DNA of 40,561 nt from positions 1-40,561 of the forward strand of contig CAMJZF010000009.1 of assembly GCA_946410125.1 (NCBI GenBank), read 5' to 3'. Shown piece by piece: positions 32,673-40,561 of this stretch. The notes under the pieces are model-generated. The model made no database searches and had not been told where the DNA came from. It saw only the letters and a program-made list of their open reading frames with translations. Position 1 is the first letter of the stretch. Each line of letters opens with the position of its first letter. The translations under genes and the position numbers were made by a program. The stretch comes from an uncultured Prevotellaceae bacterium (GTDB taxonomy: Bacteria > Bacteroidota > Bacteroidia > Bacteroidales > Muribaculaceae).

Positions 32673-33508
32673 CACCTGTAACTGATTTTTACCGTGAGTT
32701 TTGGGCTCGTGGCAACGGTATAGGCAGTGACGTAACCGTCGGCATCAACGGTGTAGGTGACCGGGTAACGCTTAAGCTCTATCTGGTGAGTCTCGGGGTC
32801 TTCTAAGCCGTCCTTGAGCACAGCACCTGGCAGCAGGTTACTTGTGGCTCCAAAAAGGCCTGCGTTGCGCAACACCTCACACACGAGGGTTGTGAAAGAT
32901 AAGGCGTTGTTAGAGTAGATATCGATGCCAGCCTTGTTGGGCACCGATGATGTGTAGTCATAGGCCACGCTGTCGGTTTGGGTGATGTCGGCGAGCTTCC
33001 AGTGATTGAGTTTCCCGTCACTCCAGTCCCAGGTTGTGAGGGTGGTGTAAGACGGATTTACCTCTTGTGCCGATTCTATTTGGTTATTGTAGTCATAGGC
33101 AAGGTGGGCTGCGGTGCGGTTGGTGCTCACGTTGTTCATGTGGGTGATGGCACCCTGGCTGTTTACTTCGAAGGAATAGGTAACAGGCTGAATCTTCTTC
33201 TCGCAGATTATGGCTCCGTTGTTGTAGTCGATGTGGATTGTTTCCTTGTTAGTCTCGCTTCCTGTCTTGTCGCGATAGGTGGCAGTGATTTTTACCACAT
33301 GGTTGTTGCCGTCGTAGTCGACCACTGCAACCGATGAACCGCCACTTTCCTGAGAGCGCTCAATCTTTGAGATCATCTTGTGCCCGGCAGGCAACTGCGG
33401 GTATACCATGCTAAACTCACGTGTAAAATCGTTCTTGGGCTCATCGTCGCTGCAAGCTGTAACGCTCATTGCTATCAACGCTATTGCAAGATATTTAATG
33501 TATTTCAT
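32672..33508 (-). CDS. Lipoprotein, DUF4595-like
   Basis: 278 residues from the ATG at 33508; an ATG at 33532 lies too close to the -7 box to be likely. A signal peptide ends in a lipobox (VTAC, Cys19), followed by the acidic SDDEPKND that marks surface-directed lipoproteins in Bacteroidetes. The mature protein is beta-rich: repeated Y-D/N-x-x-G-like strands (VAVVDYDGNNHVVKI, LAYDYNNQIES, YTVDADGYVTAY) as in DUF4595 and RHS-like repeat proteins. The function is unknown. It is divergent from the MATE transporter gene. Confidence 0.7.
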   Translation of the reverse strand: MKYIKYLAIALIAMSVTACSDDEPKNDFTREFSMVYPQLPAGHKMISKIERSQESGGSSVAVVDYDGNNHVVKITATYRDKTGSETNKETIHIDYNNGAIICEKKIQPVTYSFEVNSQGAITHMNNVSTNRTAAHLAYDYNNQIESAQEVNPSYTTLTTWDWSDGKLNHWKLADITQTDSVAYDYTSSVPNKAGIDIYSNNALSFTTLVCEVLRNAGLFGATSNLLPGAVLKDGLEDPETHQIELKRYPVTYTVDADGYVTAYTVATSPKLTVKISYR

Positions 33509-33543
33509 AGCTAATATCATGTTTTGGTTCATATTATTGGTTG

Positions 33544-33551
33544 CAAAGTTA
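33544..33551 (-). promoter_or_regulatory. Putative -7 box of the DUF4595-like lipoprotein gene
   Basis: The minus strand reads TAACTTTG, 35 bases before the ATG at 33508. This placement argues for that start rather than 33532. The -33 element is unclear. Confidence 0.5.
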
Positions 33552-33621
33552 GCAAAAGTTTTCAGTTGCAGTCATCGGTTGTCATTTTTTTTTCGTTATT
33601 TTGCACCGTTTTTCGAAAAGG

Positions 33622-34932
33622 ATGAGACTCTCAAGAATAAATAGGGAGATAATGAGCATATCGCTGCCGGCGATAATTGCCAACATTGCTGAGCCGTTGC
33701 TGGGATTGCTCGACACGGGCATTGCCGGGCATCTCGGGGCGCCGCAGTTTATTGGTGCTGTGGCAGTGGGGGCAATGATGATGAACGTGCTGTACTGGAA
33801 CTTCGGGTTTCTGCGCATGGGCACATCTGGCCTCACGGCTCAGGCATTTGGCAGTGGCTCACATCAGGCTCAGGTGGACACCCTGCAGCGCTCTTGTGCC
33901 ATTGCACTGATTGCGGGCTTGGCGATGGTTGTGCTTCAGGCTCCTCTTTGCTGGATTTTGTTATGGATAATGAGCCCTGGTGCCGAGGTATCGGCTCTTG
34001 CTTCTACCTATTTTGGCATTGTGGTGTGGGGTGCTCCCGCAGTGCTTGTAACGATGTCGATTAAGGGCTGGCTGCTGGGTATGCAAGACTCACGCAGCCC
34101 CATGCTTATCTCGGTTGGAGTAAACGTGCTCAACGTTATAGTCAGCCTTGTTGCGGTCTATGTCCTGAAAATGGGGTTCAAAGGTATTGCTGTAGGAACG
34201 CTTGCATCGGTGTGGGTGGGCGTGATTTATGCCTGCTGGCGTGTGCGTGGCAAGTTTGCCTCTATCGTCAGGGACTTGCATCTTAAAAGTGCCTTGAATT
34301 TCAAGGGTAGCGGCCGCTTTTTCAAGGTGAGCAGCGACATCTTTGTGCGTTGCATCTTCATGCTTGTGGTCAATCTCTATTTTATTCGTGCCGGAGCTCT
34401 CGGTGGCGACTTGGTGCTTGCCGTCAACACCATGATGCAGCAGTTGTTTCATCTTTATAGCTATTTCATGGATGGCATCGCATTTGCCGGCGAGGCGGTG
34501 GTAGGCAAGTATTATGGTGCTCGTGACTATCGTCCCATGCACCGTTGCGTGCGATGGCTTTTTGTATGGAGTACGGTGCTCACTCTGGTGTTTGTTGTCG
34601 CCTATGCCGTTTTCCCCCGTTTCATTTTCACCCTGTTTACCAGTGAGAGTGATGTGGTAGAGGTGGCAATGTTCTATTACTGGTGGTGCTCAATAGTGCC
34701 GTTGGTGAGCATGGCGGCATTTGTGTGGGATGGAGTGTTTATAGGCATCACTGCCACGCGTGGAATGCTCACGGCGGTGGCAACTGCCTGTGCTTTGTTC
34801 TTTGTGCTCTATTTTAGCTTGCCTTCTTCTTTGGGCAACCATGCCTTGTGGATTGCCTTTGTTGCCTTCCTCGCTACCCGAAGCATAGTACAAACGGTCC
34901 TCTGGTCTCGTTTTACCAGAGGACTCGCATAG
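33622..34932 (+). CDS. MATE family efflux transporter (DinF-like)
   Basis: 436 residues from the ATG at 33622; the frame is open up to a TTG at 33601, but the ATG fits the conserved start RINREIMSISLPAIIANI. Twelve transmembrane segments in two halves are visible. N-terminal EPLLGLLDTGIAGHLG and GTSGLTAQAFG match the DinF branch of MATE exporters. These use Na+ or H+ gradients to expel drugs or metabolites; the substrate is not predictable. It ends 20 bases before the convergent BspA-like gene, with no hairpin between. Confidence 0.9.
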   Translation: MRLSRINREIMSISLPAIIANIAEPLLGLLDTGIAGHLGAPQFIGAVAVGAMMMNVLYWNFGFLRMGTSGLTAQAFGSGSHQAQVDTLQRSCAIALIAGLAMVVLQAPLCWILLWIMSPGAEVSALASTYFGIVVWGAPAVLVTMSIKGWLLGMQDSRSPMLISVGVNVLNVIVSLVAVYVLKMGFKGIAVGTLASVWVGVIYACWRVRGKFASIVRDLHLKSALNFKGSGRFFKVSSDIFVRCIFMLVVNLYFIRAGALGGDLVLAVNTMMQQLFHLYSYFMDGIAFAGEAVVGKYYGARDYRPMHRCVRWLFVWSTVLTLVFVVAYAVFPRFIFTLFTSESDVVEVAMFYYWWCSIVPLVSMAAFVWDGVFIGITATRGMLTAVATACALFFVLYFSLPSSLGNHALWIAFVAFLATRSIVQTVLWSRFTRGLA

Positions 34933-34952
34933 TGCAATTTTCAAAGTAATGG

Positions 34953-37900
34953 TTATTTGACCAAGACTTTAGTTGTCATGCCGTCGGCAACTACAATGTA
35001 GATGCCTGGTGTGACATGAGTGATATCACCGTAACCTACTTGCACACCATTGAGATTGAATACTTTCACGTTGCTTGCTCCGGCAACATTGATGGTGCTC
35101 CCTTGGGTTGAAATCGACGGCTGATTGATGTTAACACTCTGAATCGCATCGGTGTCAAATTCCTCAATCTTGAAGAAATTCTTCCACAAGTAATGATTCA
35201 TATAGTCGTCCTTACTGCCGATGGGTACGAGCAGAGTGGCATGCTGCTCAACTTGATAGTCGAAAGTATAAACCGTGATTTCAGGCGGATTGACCGCAAA
35301 TGAGTAAATGGTGTCGAGTGAGGTGCAATTCTGGAATGCCCTTGATGGCACTTGAGTGACATTCTCGCCAATTGTAAGAGTCCTCACGTTTTTGTTACCA
35401 ATAAGAAAACCGGTATGGTAACTGTCATATTCGATATTTCGACCGATATAAACATTTTCAATACCTGTTGTGTAGAATACGTCATGACCCAACGACAGTG
35501 TGTTGTCGCTATCGTCGATAGTTAACGACTTTAAGGAACTGCACATCCTGAACGCATCGGTATCAATACTGTTGATACCGTCATGGATTTTAACTTTTGT
35601 AAGACCTTGACAATTATAGAAACTTCCATTTCCTATTTCTTGAAGGCTTTCGTTGAACTGGATGTCGGTCAACGATAAACAGCTATGGAAAGCTTTGTCT
35701 CCAATAGTGCGCAGGTTGTTGCTGAAAATGATATTGTTAAGCTCGACGCAATGGCTGAATGCTCCATATCCTATTTCGGTTACATTGTCGGGTATTACTA
35801 CTGCCGGCAGTTTGTCGCAACCACTGAAGCAGTCTTGTGGCAGGACGTTAAGGCTATTGCTTAACCTAACCGAAGACAAGGTGCTACAAATCGCAAAAGC
35901 AGCTTTACCTATCTCAACTACATTGTCGGGTATGAAAATTTCGGTTAGTGCTTCACATCCCATAAATGCGCATTCAGGAATTGCTGTCACTTTGTCGCCA
36001 ATAGTTACTGCCTCAATAGTTTTGAAATTGTAGAAAGCCGAATCGCCGAGACTGCGTCCCATATATAGGTTTTTGATAGGGCAAAGCTCAAAAGGAGAGT
36101 GAGAAACCGTGTGCCAATTCACATTCTCGGTGTAATACTTAAAGGGTAGGGGTTCATCGCCATCCTCAATAGCGAGATTATTTAGAGACGTACAGCCTTT
36201 GAATGTCAATTGGCCTATAGTTGGCACCGACGCTGGAATATTGATTGATTCTAAGCTGTTGCAGTCCAGGAATGCTCTCTCTCCAATGTAATCGACAGTT
36301 GAAGGTAGTGTGATGCCATGCAGCCTATGGCATCCCTCAAAAGCCATAGACCCAATGCTTCTCACAGCAGCAGGCATCTCAACTCTTGTAATAGAAGCAC
36401 ATTCATGAAAAGCATTAGAACTGATTGTGTCGATTGTGGTTGGTAAAATTATCTCAAGAATATTACTGCTCTTGTCTATAAAGTTACTGCCAATTTGGTC
36501 GTTTTTGGTAACAAAATTCTTGTAGTAAACATCTCCACCCTCCACTACATTGGCGTTCTTGATGTCGAGGAATCGCAGGTTTGGCATGTTCCTTATTGCC
36601 AAGACATCGGTTCCATTAATGTCACCTGAGAGTTTTAGGCAATAGATGTTGCCAAGATTCTCTTCACCAATAGAATCGAGTAAAGCTCCACTGTTACCGA
36701 GGGCAATGCGGGTGGCTTGGTAGCTATAGGTGTTGATTGAATTGTCGCGGTGCTTTGGCGAAGCGGTGAAAGTGTAACTACCCTCATGAACAATGTTGTT
36801 GGTAATGTCCTTGTTGTGTTTTGTTACAATGCCAAAGGTGAAGTCATTGATTTTGTCAACTACTACATTTTCATTCTCGGCAATGTCAAAGCCATCATTA
36901 TCAATTCCATTGACAGTTATGATCTTGTCACCTTCAACACTAATTGTTACAGGATACAATTTTATGCCATTGTCCATAGAGTAAATGGTATCGGTGGTAG
37001 CCCATTTCTCATCAGCGGCGTAGAGATGGGCACATCCGTTTGGAACCTCAACCGAGACGACATTGATGTCGCTTGCCGAAGATGGAGGGGTTGTGGCATG
37101 TGAAAAGATGCGCAGATTGGTGTCGCCTTTAAAGACGTTGGAGCCAAGGGTGTTGACATTTTCGCCAAGGGCCGCTTTTTGGAGTGACGTCATGTTTTGG
37201 AATGGAGAGTTGCCATTGTAGGTCACGTTTCGACCCATGTAAAGCTCTTGCAACGGACATCCTCCCAAAGGGTTGAAACGACCATTGTCTCTTATGGTTA
37301 TTGGCGTTTCGCCATCACCAATTGTAAAGGTTTTCAGATTGACGCATTCATAGAATGCCGCCTCATCAACAATTTGCACACTCGATGGAATGACAATGGA
37401 TTCAAGAGCTGTGCATTGTGAAAAGGCATTAGTGGGAATGTAACTCACGCCTTCCTCAATTGTCACACTTGTCAAGTTGCTACATCCTCTAAAGGCACTG
37501 CCTTCGAATGTGGTTATGCTGGCAGGAATTGTAATTTCATTCAATGCTGTGCAAGTCGAGAAGCAGTTGTTCTTAAGGGTATTTAATGTGGGTGGTAGTG
37601 TGACGCTCTCCAACTTGGAGCACAACAGGAACTCACCTGCAGGAATTGTTTTAACCCATGGCCCAATCGTGAGTGATTTTACTCCTGCTGCACGGAATGT
37701 GCCTCCCGTTGTGGAGCGTCCGTAATAGATGGTGTCGAGCGGACAATTGGTGAATGGGGAAACTCTATTGTTGTCGACCAATGCTGTCTCGAGGGTTGTG
37801 TGGGCATCATTGATGATTAGTTTGGACAACGAGGTACAATTAGCAAAAGCACACGACAAGATGGATGTCACGTTCTCAGGAATAATTAGTTCCTTGATTG

Positions 37901-38675
37901 AAGAGCAACCGGCAAAAGAATAATCTGAGATTTCTGAAACGCTTTCAGGAATCACAACGCTCTCGAGAGAACTGCACCCATAAAAGGCAAATAATGCGAT
38001 AGAAGTTATGCTCGGTGGTAAATTTATGGTTTTCAAACTTGAACAGTAGGAGAAAGCCGAGCTTTGAATTTTAGCAACATTCTCGCTCATGGTTACGTCG
38101 ATAAGCCCTGAACATTTGTTAGCCAGCCCGCTTGGAATTGAAGTTACATTGTTGCCAAGGGTAATGTGCTTTATGCTTCCCATATTATTAAAAGGGGAAT
38201 TGTTCTTATAATAGATGTAACGCCCAAGATATATGTCCTCAAGAGGACAACTTTCGAAAACAAGATTGTTATTTTGGAAGTTAAAGGTGAGGGTGGTTGC
38301 TGCGTCTTCTACTATCAGTTCGGTCAATGAATTGCAATGGGCAAAGGCACTCTGGTTAATGCTGGTAATGCTGGCAGGAATTGTAAGCCGTGTCAATGAT
38401 GTGCAATCGTGGAATGCCGAATCGCCAACGGCAGTGACAGAATAAGGCACACCATTGTTATTGACCGTTTCGGGCAATCTAAAATTGGTAATGCCACTAT
38501 AATTGCCATCGGCATCTTTAGATAGATATGTGATGGTGACACTTGTGCCGTCGCCGTTGATATTATAGGCAAGGCCGTCGCTCATGAAGTCGAAAGCTGT
38601 TGCATTCATTGTTGCCGACAAGAGTAGTGCAAGCAGCAAAGCTCGGGGCTTGATTGTGTGGAATGTAGTTTTCAT
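34953..38675 (-). CDS. BspA-like LRR surface protein with T9SS sorting tail
   Basis: 1240 residues from the ATG at 38675 (the 14 residues before it in the open frame have no ATG and are rejected). Signal peptide about residues 1-28. Two blocks of about 23-residue BspA-type LRRs (bases about 37110-38480 and 35270-36480) flank a non-repeat region of about 200 residues (36480-37110) that may be an Ig-like domain. The end, NVKVFNLNGVQVGYG...PGIYIVVADGMTTKVLVK, is a clear type A T9SS C-terminal sorting domain. It should leave the cell through the machinery encoded at the left of the window. Ligands are unknown; BspA relatives bind fibronectin or fibrinogen or help coaggregation. It is of the same family as the truncated gene at 1-1331. 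Confidence 0.92.
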   Translation of the reverse strand: MKTTFHTIKPRALLLALLLSATMNATAFDFMSDGLAYNINGDGTSVTITYLSKDADGNYSGITNFRLPETVNNNGVPYSVTAVGDSAFHDCTSLTRLTIPASITSINQSAFAHCNSLTELIVEDAATTLTFNFQNNNLVFESCPLEDIYLGRYIYYKNNSPFNNMGSIKHITLGNNVTSIPSGLANKCSGLIDVTMSENVAKIQSSAFSYCSSLKTINLPPSITSIALFAFYGCSSLESVVIPESVSEISDYSFAGCSSIKELIIPENVTSILSCAFANCTSLSKLIINDAHTTLETALVDNNRVSPFTNCPLDTIYYGRSTTGGTFRAAGVKSLTIGPWVKTIPAGEFLLCSKLESVTLPPTLNTLKNNCFSTCTALNEITIPASITTFEGSAFRGCSNLTSVTIEEGVSYIPTNAFSQCTALESIVIPSSVQIVDEAAFYECVNLKTFTIGDGETPITIRDNGRFNPLGGCPLQELYMGRNVTYNGNSPFQNMTSLQKAALGENVNTLGSNVFKGDTNLRIFSHATTPPSSASDINVVSVEVPNGCAHLYAADEKWATTDTIYSMDNGIKLYPVTISVEGDKIITVNGIDNDGFDIAENENVVVDKINDFTFGIVTKHNKDITNNIVHEGSYTFTASPKHRDNSINTYSYQATRIALGNSGALLDSIGEENLGNIYCLKLSGDINGTDVLAIRNMPNLRFLDIKNANVVEGGDVYYKNFVTKNDQIGSNFIDKSSNILEIILPTTIDTISSNAFHECASITRVEMPAAVRSIGSMAFEGCHRLHGITLPSTVDYIGERAFLDCNSLESINIPASVPTIGQLTFKGCTSLNNLAIEDGDEPLPFKYYTENVNWHTVSHSPFELCPIKNLYMGRSLGDSAFYNFKTIEAVTIGDKVTAIPECAFMGCEALTEIFIPDNVVEIGKAAFAICSTLSSVRLSNSLNVLPQDCFSGCDKLPAVVIPDNVTEIGYGAFSHCVELNNIIFSNNLRTIGDKAFHSCLSLTDIQFNESLQEIGNGSFYNCQGLTKVKIHDGINSIDTDAFRMCSSLKSLTIDDSDNTLSLGHDVFYTTGIENVYIGRNIEYDSYHTGFLIGNKNVRTLTIGENVTQVPSRAFQNCTSLDTIYSFAVNPPEITVYTFDYQVEQHATLLVPIGSKDDYMNHYLWKNFFKIEEFDTDAIQSVNINQPSISTQGSTINVAGASNVKVFNLNGVQVGYGDITHVTPGIYIVVADGMTTKVLVK

Positions 38676-38822
38676 AAATATGTCATTTTTAGAGTTGGCT
38701 TGTATTTTGGTCGCCACTAAATTACTGATAGTTTTTGGTAATTACAAAGTTTTCATGCCCTTTTTTAAAATCTTGGTCAAGATTGAAACTCTGAGACCTT
38801 GGTGGGGACGTTTTCGCCACCT

Positions 38823-39464
38823 TTATTTATTTGGCTTGGCTATTCCAAAGGTGATGAAGTCCTCGGTGTCCGAGAGTTTTTCGGTCGACGCGTTAAGCAA
38901 TCTAATTATAAATTGTTTGCCAAATTTTTTCATTTCGCCGCTATTATTGTCGCGAAGCTTGCTGAGTTCCTGCGCCGGGATTTTAATGAGGTAGGAGTGC
39001 TCGCCATATTTGTCGGCAGTGAAGTTGACATATCCCTGGTCGGCCGATACGGTTCCTTTGAAAGCTGTGAGCTTGGCGGTGTTATATATTCGCCTCTTCT
39101 TTTGGATTTCAAGCGGAATGATTTGGAATAATCGCTTTGGACTACGTTTGTTGTCTTCCCAAGCAATGATAATATACAAGTCATTTTCATAGGCCGATGC
39201 GTCGAGCGTGACTGGCGATGCTGGACCTTCAATCTGATAGTACTGGCTCCCCTTGGCAATACCCAGCAACGCTAAGCCGGCATTGGCTGTGGTGCGAAGT
39301 TTGGAATGTTCAATCTCAAGCGGAATGCCTTCGGTTGCGCTGGTTACTAAAATTGCCTCTTGTTCAAATTCGGGTTCGGGAACGCTGATTGAGGCTTGGT
39401 CGATTTGTGCGCTTGCTGTGAGAGAAGCAAGGAATAAGAGCCCAGAAATGAGAATCTGTTTCAT
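38823..39464 (-). CDS. Secreted protein of unknown function
   Basis: 213 residues from the ATG at 39464 (an upstream in-frame ATG at 39488 would only lengthen the region before the signal peptide). The signal peptide is about residues 1-20, ending TASAQ. The rest reads as beta-rich, with long alternating strands (LYIIIAWEDNKRSPKRLFQIIPLEIQ, HSYLIKIPAQEL). I recognise no family. There is no lipobox and no sorting tail. It lies between the RNA candidate's terminator (58 bases upstream) and the BspA-like gene, on the same strand as both. The 147-base gap 38676-38822 contains a small perfect palindrome AATCTTG-GT-CAAGATT near 38770 but no clear terminator. Confidence 0.65.
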   Translation of the reverse strand: MKQILISGLLFLASLTASAQIDQASISVPEPEFEQEAILVTSATEGIPLEIEHSKLRTTANAGLALLGIAKGSQYYQIEGPASPVTLDASAYENDLYIIIAWEDNKRSPKRLFQIIPLEIQKKRRIYNTAKLTAFKGTVSADQGYVNFTADKYGEHSYLIKIPAQELSKLRDNNSGEMKKFGKQFIIRLLNASTEKLSDTEDFITFGIAKPNK

Positions 39465-39522
39465 GTTGTGAGAATAATTCAAAGCCATTTTAGATTCCTC
39501 GGAGTAAAGGCTGTTAGTAAAT

Positions 39523-39616
39523 AAAAAAGACGTGGGAATCTGTACTTTAGCTTACCCCGTCTTCAGGCCTTCGCATTGCCCCTCTATCAGGATAAGCAAC
39601 GCAGTTAGCCCACGTC
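39523..39616 (-). terminator. Terminal stem and T run of the RNA candidate
   Basis: On the minus strand an 8-bp stem CCCACGTC (39529-39536) pairing with GACGTGGG (39609-39616) is followed by TTTTTT (39523-39528). The large enclosed loop is itself structured, so this is part of the RNA fold as well as a likely 3' end. Confidence 0.65.
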
Positions 39617-39866
39617 AATGTGAAGATATAAATGCCACATATTGCCTCAAAACAGATAACATGTAGACAAAATATTCACTCAACGTGGACGCTCACTTCG
39701 TTGCCGTTTCTTCCGATAGAGTTTCAAAGTTGCGAAGTTTGAAGACCGAAGATAACGCCGTTAGTAAACGTCCGTTTATTAAAATGTTAAGACGCATAGC
39801 TTGAGCATCAATTAATGCTTTTTGTCTGCATCTTGACCCGCCGCCCTCTCTTGAGCTAACCGAGTC
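39523..39866 (-). ncRNA. Candidate structured non-coding RNA, about 340 nt
   Basis: This minus-strand segment starts just after a perfect promoter (39872-39903) and ends at a hairpin plus T run. No convincing gene lies within; the only open frame is 69 codons without recognisable features. Pairings seen: a terminal domain closed by GACGTGGG/CCCACGTC (39609-39616 with 39529-39536), inside it GCTTATCC/GGGTAAGC (39590-39597 with 39550-39557). A long-range 8-bp pair joins the 5' end to this domain (CGGTTAGC at 39855-39862 with GCTAACTG at 39602-39609). AAGATGC/GCGTCTT pairs lie in the 5' third. It does not show the RNase P, tmRNA or SRP RNA signatures. The terminal domain, a stem with an internal bubble and T run, is 6S-like in shape only. 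Confidence 0.6.
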
Positions 39867-39871
39867 GATTG

Positions 39872-39903
39872 CAAAAATAAGAAAAATTTTGTGAAATGCC
39901 AAA
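39872..39903 (-). promoter_or_regulatory. Promoter of the RNA candidate
   Basis: On the minus strand TTTG (39900-39903), exactly 20 bases, TATTTTTG (39872-39879): a perfect Bacteroidetes promoter. It is divergent from the dus promoter 45 bases away. Confidence 0.8.
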
Positions 39904-39947
39904 GACTCAAAGGGATTTTTTCATGGATGCGATAAGTCTCCGCTTTT

Positions 39948-39980
39948 TTTGTGAATGTCCCAAAAAAAGAATTATCTTTG
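39948..39980 (+). promoter_or_regulatory. Promoter of dus
   Basis: TTTG (39948-39951), 21 bases, TATCTTTG (39973-39980). The ATG is only 10 bases further on, so the mRNA should have a very short or no leader. Confidence 0.8.
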
Positions 39981-39990
39981 CATATTAATT

Positions 39991-40561
39991 ATGAAGATAG
40001 GAAACATAGATTTAGGTGAACGTCCTGTGGTGCTGGCACCAATGGAGGATGTGACCGACTTGTCGTTCAGGATGATATGCCGTGAGCAGGGTGCCGACAT
40101 GGTGTATACCGAGTTTGTGAGTGCCGATGCTGTTATTCGCAACATCGACAGCACTTTGCGCAAAATGATTATCAATGCCGGCGAGCGTCCTGCGGCGATT
40201 CAAATCTATGGCCGTGAGGTTGGCCCCATGGTCGAGGCGGCACGTATTGCCCAGGAGGCGAAACCCGATGTCATAGACTTGAATTTTGGCTGCCCGGTGA
40301 AGAAGGTGGCTCACAAGGGTGCCGGTGCCGGGATGCTGCGCAATGTGCCACTCATGCTTGAGATAACTCGCGAGGTGGTAAAGGCTGTTGATGTGCCGGT
40401 TACAGCTAAGACACGCCTGGGCTGGGACTGCAACAACAAGATAATCGTGGAGCTTGCCGAGCAGTTGCAGGACTGTGGCATAAAGGCTTTGACAATTCAT
40501 GGACGCACTCGTTCGCAGATGTATAACGGAGAGGCCGACTGGACTCTTATTGGAGAGGTTA
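39991..40561 (+). CDS. dusB: tRNA-dihydrouridine synthase, DusB-like (3' end outside window)
   Basis: 190 residues are visible before the window edge; a full DusB has about 320-340. It starts MKIGNIDLGERPVVLAPMEDVTD, the classic FMN TIM-barrel opening. DLNFGCPVKKVAHKGAGAGML has the catalytic cysteine, followed by VPVTAKTRLGW and ALTIHGRTRSQMYNGEADW. The enzyme reduces uridines in tRNA D-loops with FMN and NADPH. The DusB assignment rests on CPVKKV and GAGAGML; DusA or DusC are less likely. It has its own promoter, and the ATG at 39991 lies a few bases after the expected transcription start. Confidence 0.9.
   Translation, partial: MKIGNIDLGERPVVLAPMEDVTDLSFRMICREQGADMVYTEFVSADAVIRNIDSTLRKMIINAGERPAAIQIYGREVGPMVEAARIAQEAKPDVIDLNFGCPVKKVAHKGAGAGMLRNVPLMLEITREVVKAVDVPVTAKTRLGWDCNNKIIVELAEQLQDCGIKALTIHGRTRSQMYNGEADWTLIGEV

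Noticed and set aside
38750-38790. Terminator for the 213-residue secreted protein at AATCTTG-GT-CAAGATT
   Set aside because: The stem is short with a 2-base loop and is followed on the minus strand by TTAAAAAA instead of a T run.
39523-39866. RNase P RNA, tmRNA or SRP RNA as identity of the RNA candidate
   Set aside because: The near-invariant GAGGAAAGTCC of RNase P, the CCA-ended tRNA-like domain of tmRNA and the SRP loop GGAAGG motif were looked for and not found on either strand.
39693-39902. 69-codon minus-strand frame within the RNA candidate
   Set aside because: Its start lies inside the promoter (upstream of the expected transcription start) and the product has no signal peptide or known motif, so it is unlikely to be translated.

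Overview
The window looks like chromosome from a gut-type Bacteroidales bacterium, most like Muribaculaceae or Prevotellaceae. I infer this from the complete type IX secretion (T9SS) core set, BspA-type leucine-rich-repeat surface proteins with T9SS sorting tails, Bacteroidetes-only families (DUF4199, DUF6452, DUF6048, DUF5715), and many promoters of the Bacteroidetes form TTTG-N20-TAnnTTTG. Ribosome binding sites are generally weak. No tRNA, rRNA, transposase, integrase or CRISPR array was found.

Layout. 1-1331 (-): 3'-truncated BspA-like LRR protein. 1465-10915 (-): one long run ending in a strong terminator after porN. In transcription order it is a GT2 glycosyltransferase, an acyltransferase, porT, porP, porK, porL, porM and porN, headed by a near-perfect promoter at 10951-10982. 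11133-13370 (+): two tandem paralogous secreted YARHG-domain proteins, followed 12 bases later by ligA (13383-15479). 15577-18423 (+): DUF4199 membrane protein, polyprenyl-type GT2, DUF6452 lipoprotein and DUF6048 outer-membrane protein. 18506-19447 (-): nitronate monooxygenase/FabK-like flavoprotein, divergent from a second acyltransferase (19599-20612, +). 20745-21038 (+): small unknown protein with an unusually strong Shine-Dalgarno sequence. 21072-22166 (-): membrane metallophosphoesterase. 22283-25537 (+): nitroreductase, DUF5715 peptidase-like lipoprotein, HAD phosphatase and aroB. 25538-26023: repeat-rich gap. 26024-29962 (+): large multidomain adhesin. 29963-30255: a 76-bp tandem repeat and a terminator. 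30256-32568 (+): protein with an N-terminal dockerin. 32672-33508 (-): lipoprotein. 33622-34932 (+): MATE transporter. 34953-38675 (-): 1240-residue BspA-like protein. 38823-39464 (-): secreted unknown. About 39523-39866 (-): candidate structured non-coding RNA with its own promoter and terminator. 39991 to the edge (+): dus tRNA-dihydrouridine synthase, truncated by the window.

How it fits together. The por cluster encodes the trans-envelope motor (PorL/PorM), the periplasmic and outer-membrane ring (PorK/PorN) and associated outer-membrane proteins (PorP, PorT). The window also carries likely cargo: the 1240-residue BspA-like protein and the adhesin both end in sorting-tail-like segments.

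The most promising unexplained items are the roughly 340-nt RNA candidate next to dus, the 76-bp tandem repeat whose two copies differ by a compensatory base-pair change, the 97-residue protein ending in a sliding-clamp-like motif, and the paired YARHG proteins with a shared undescribed N-terminal region.
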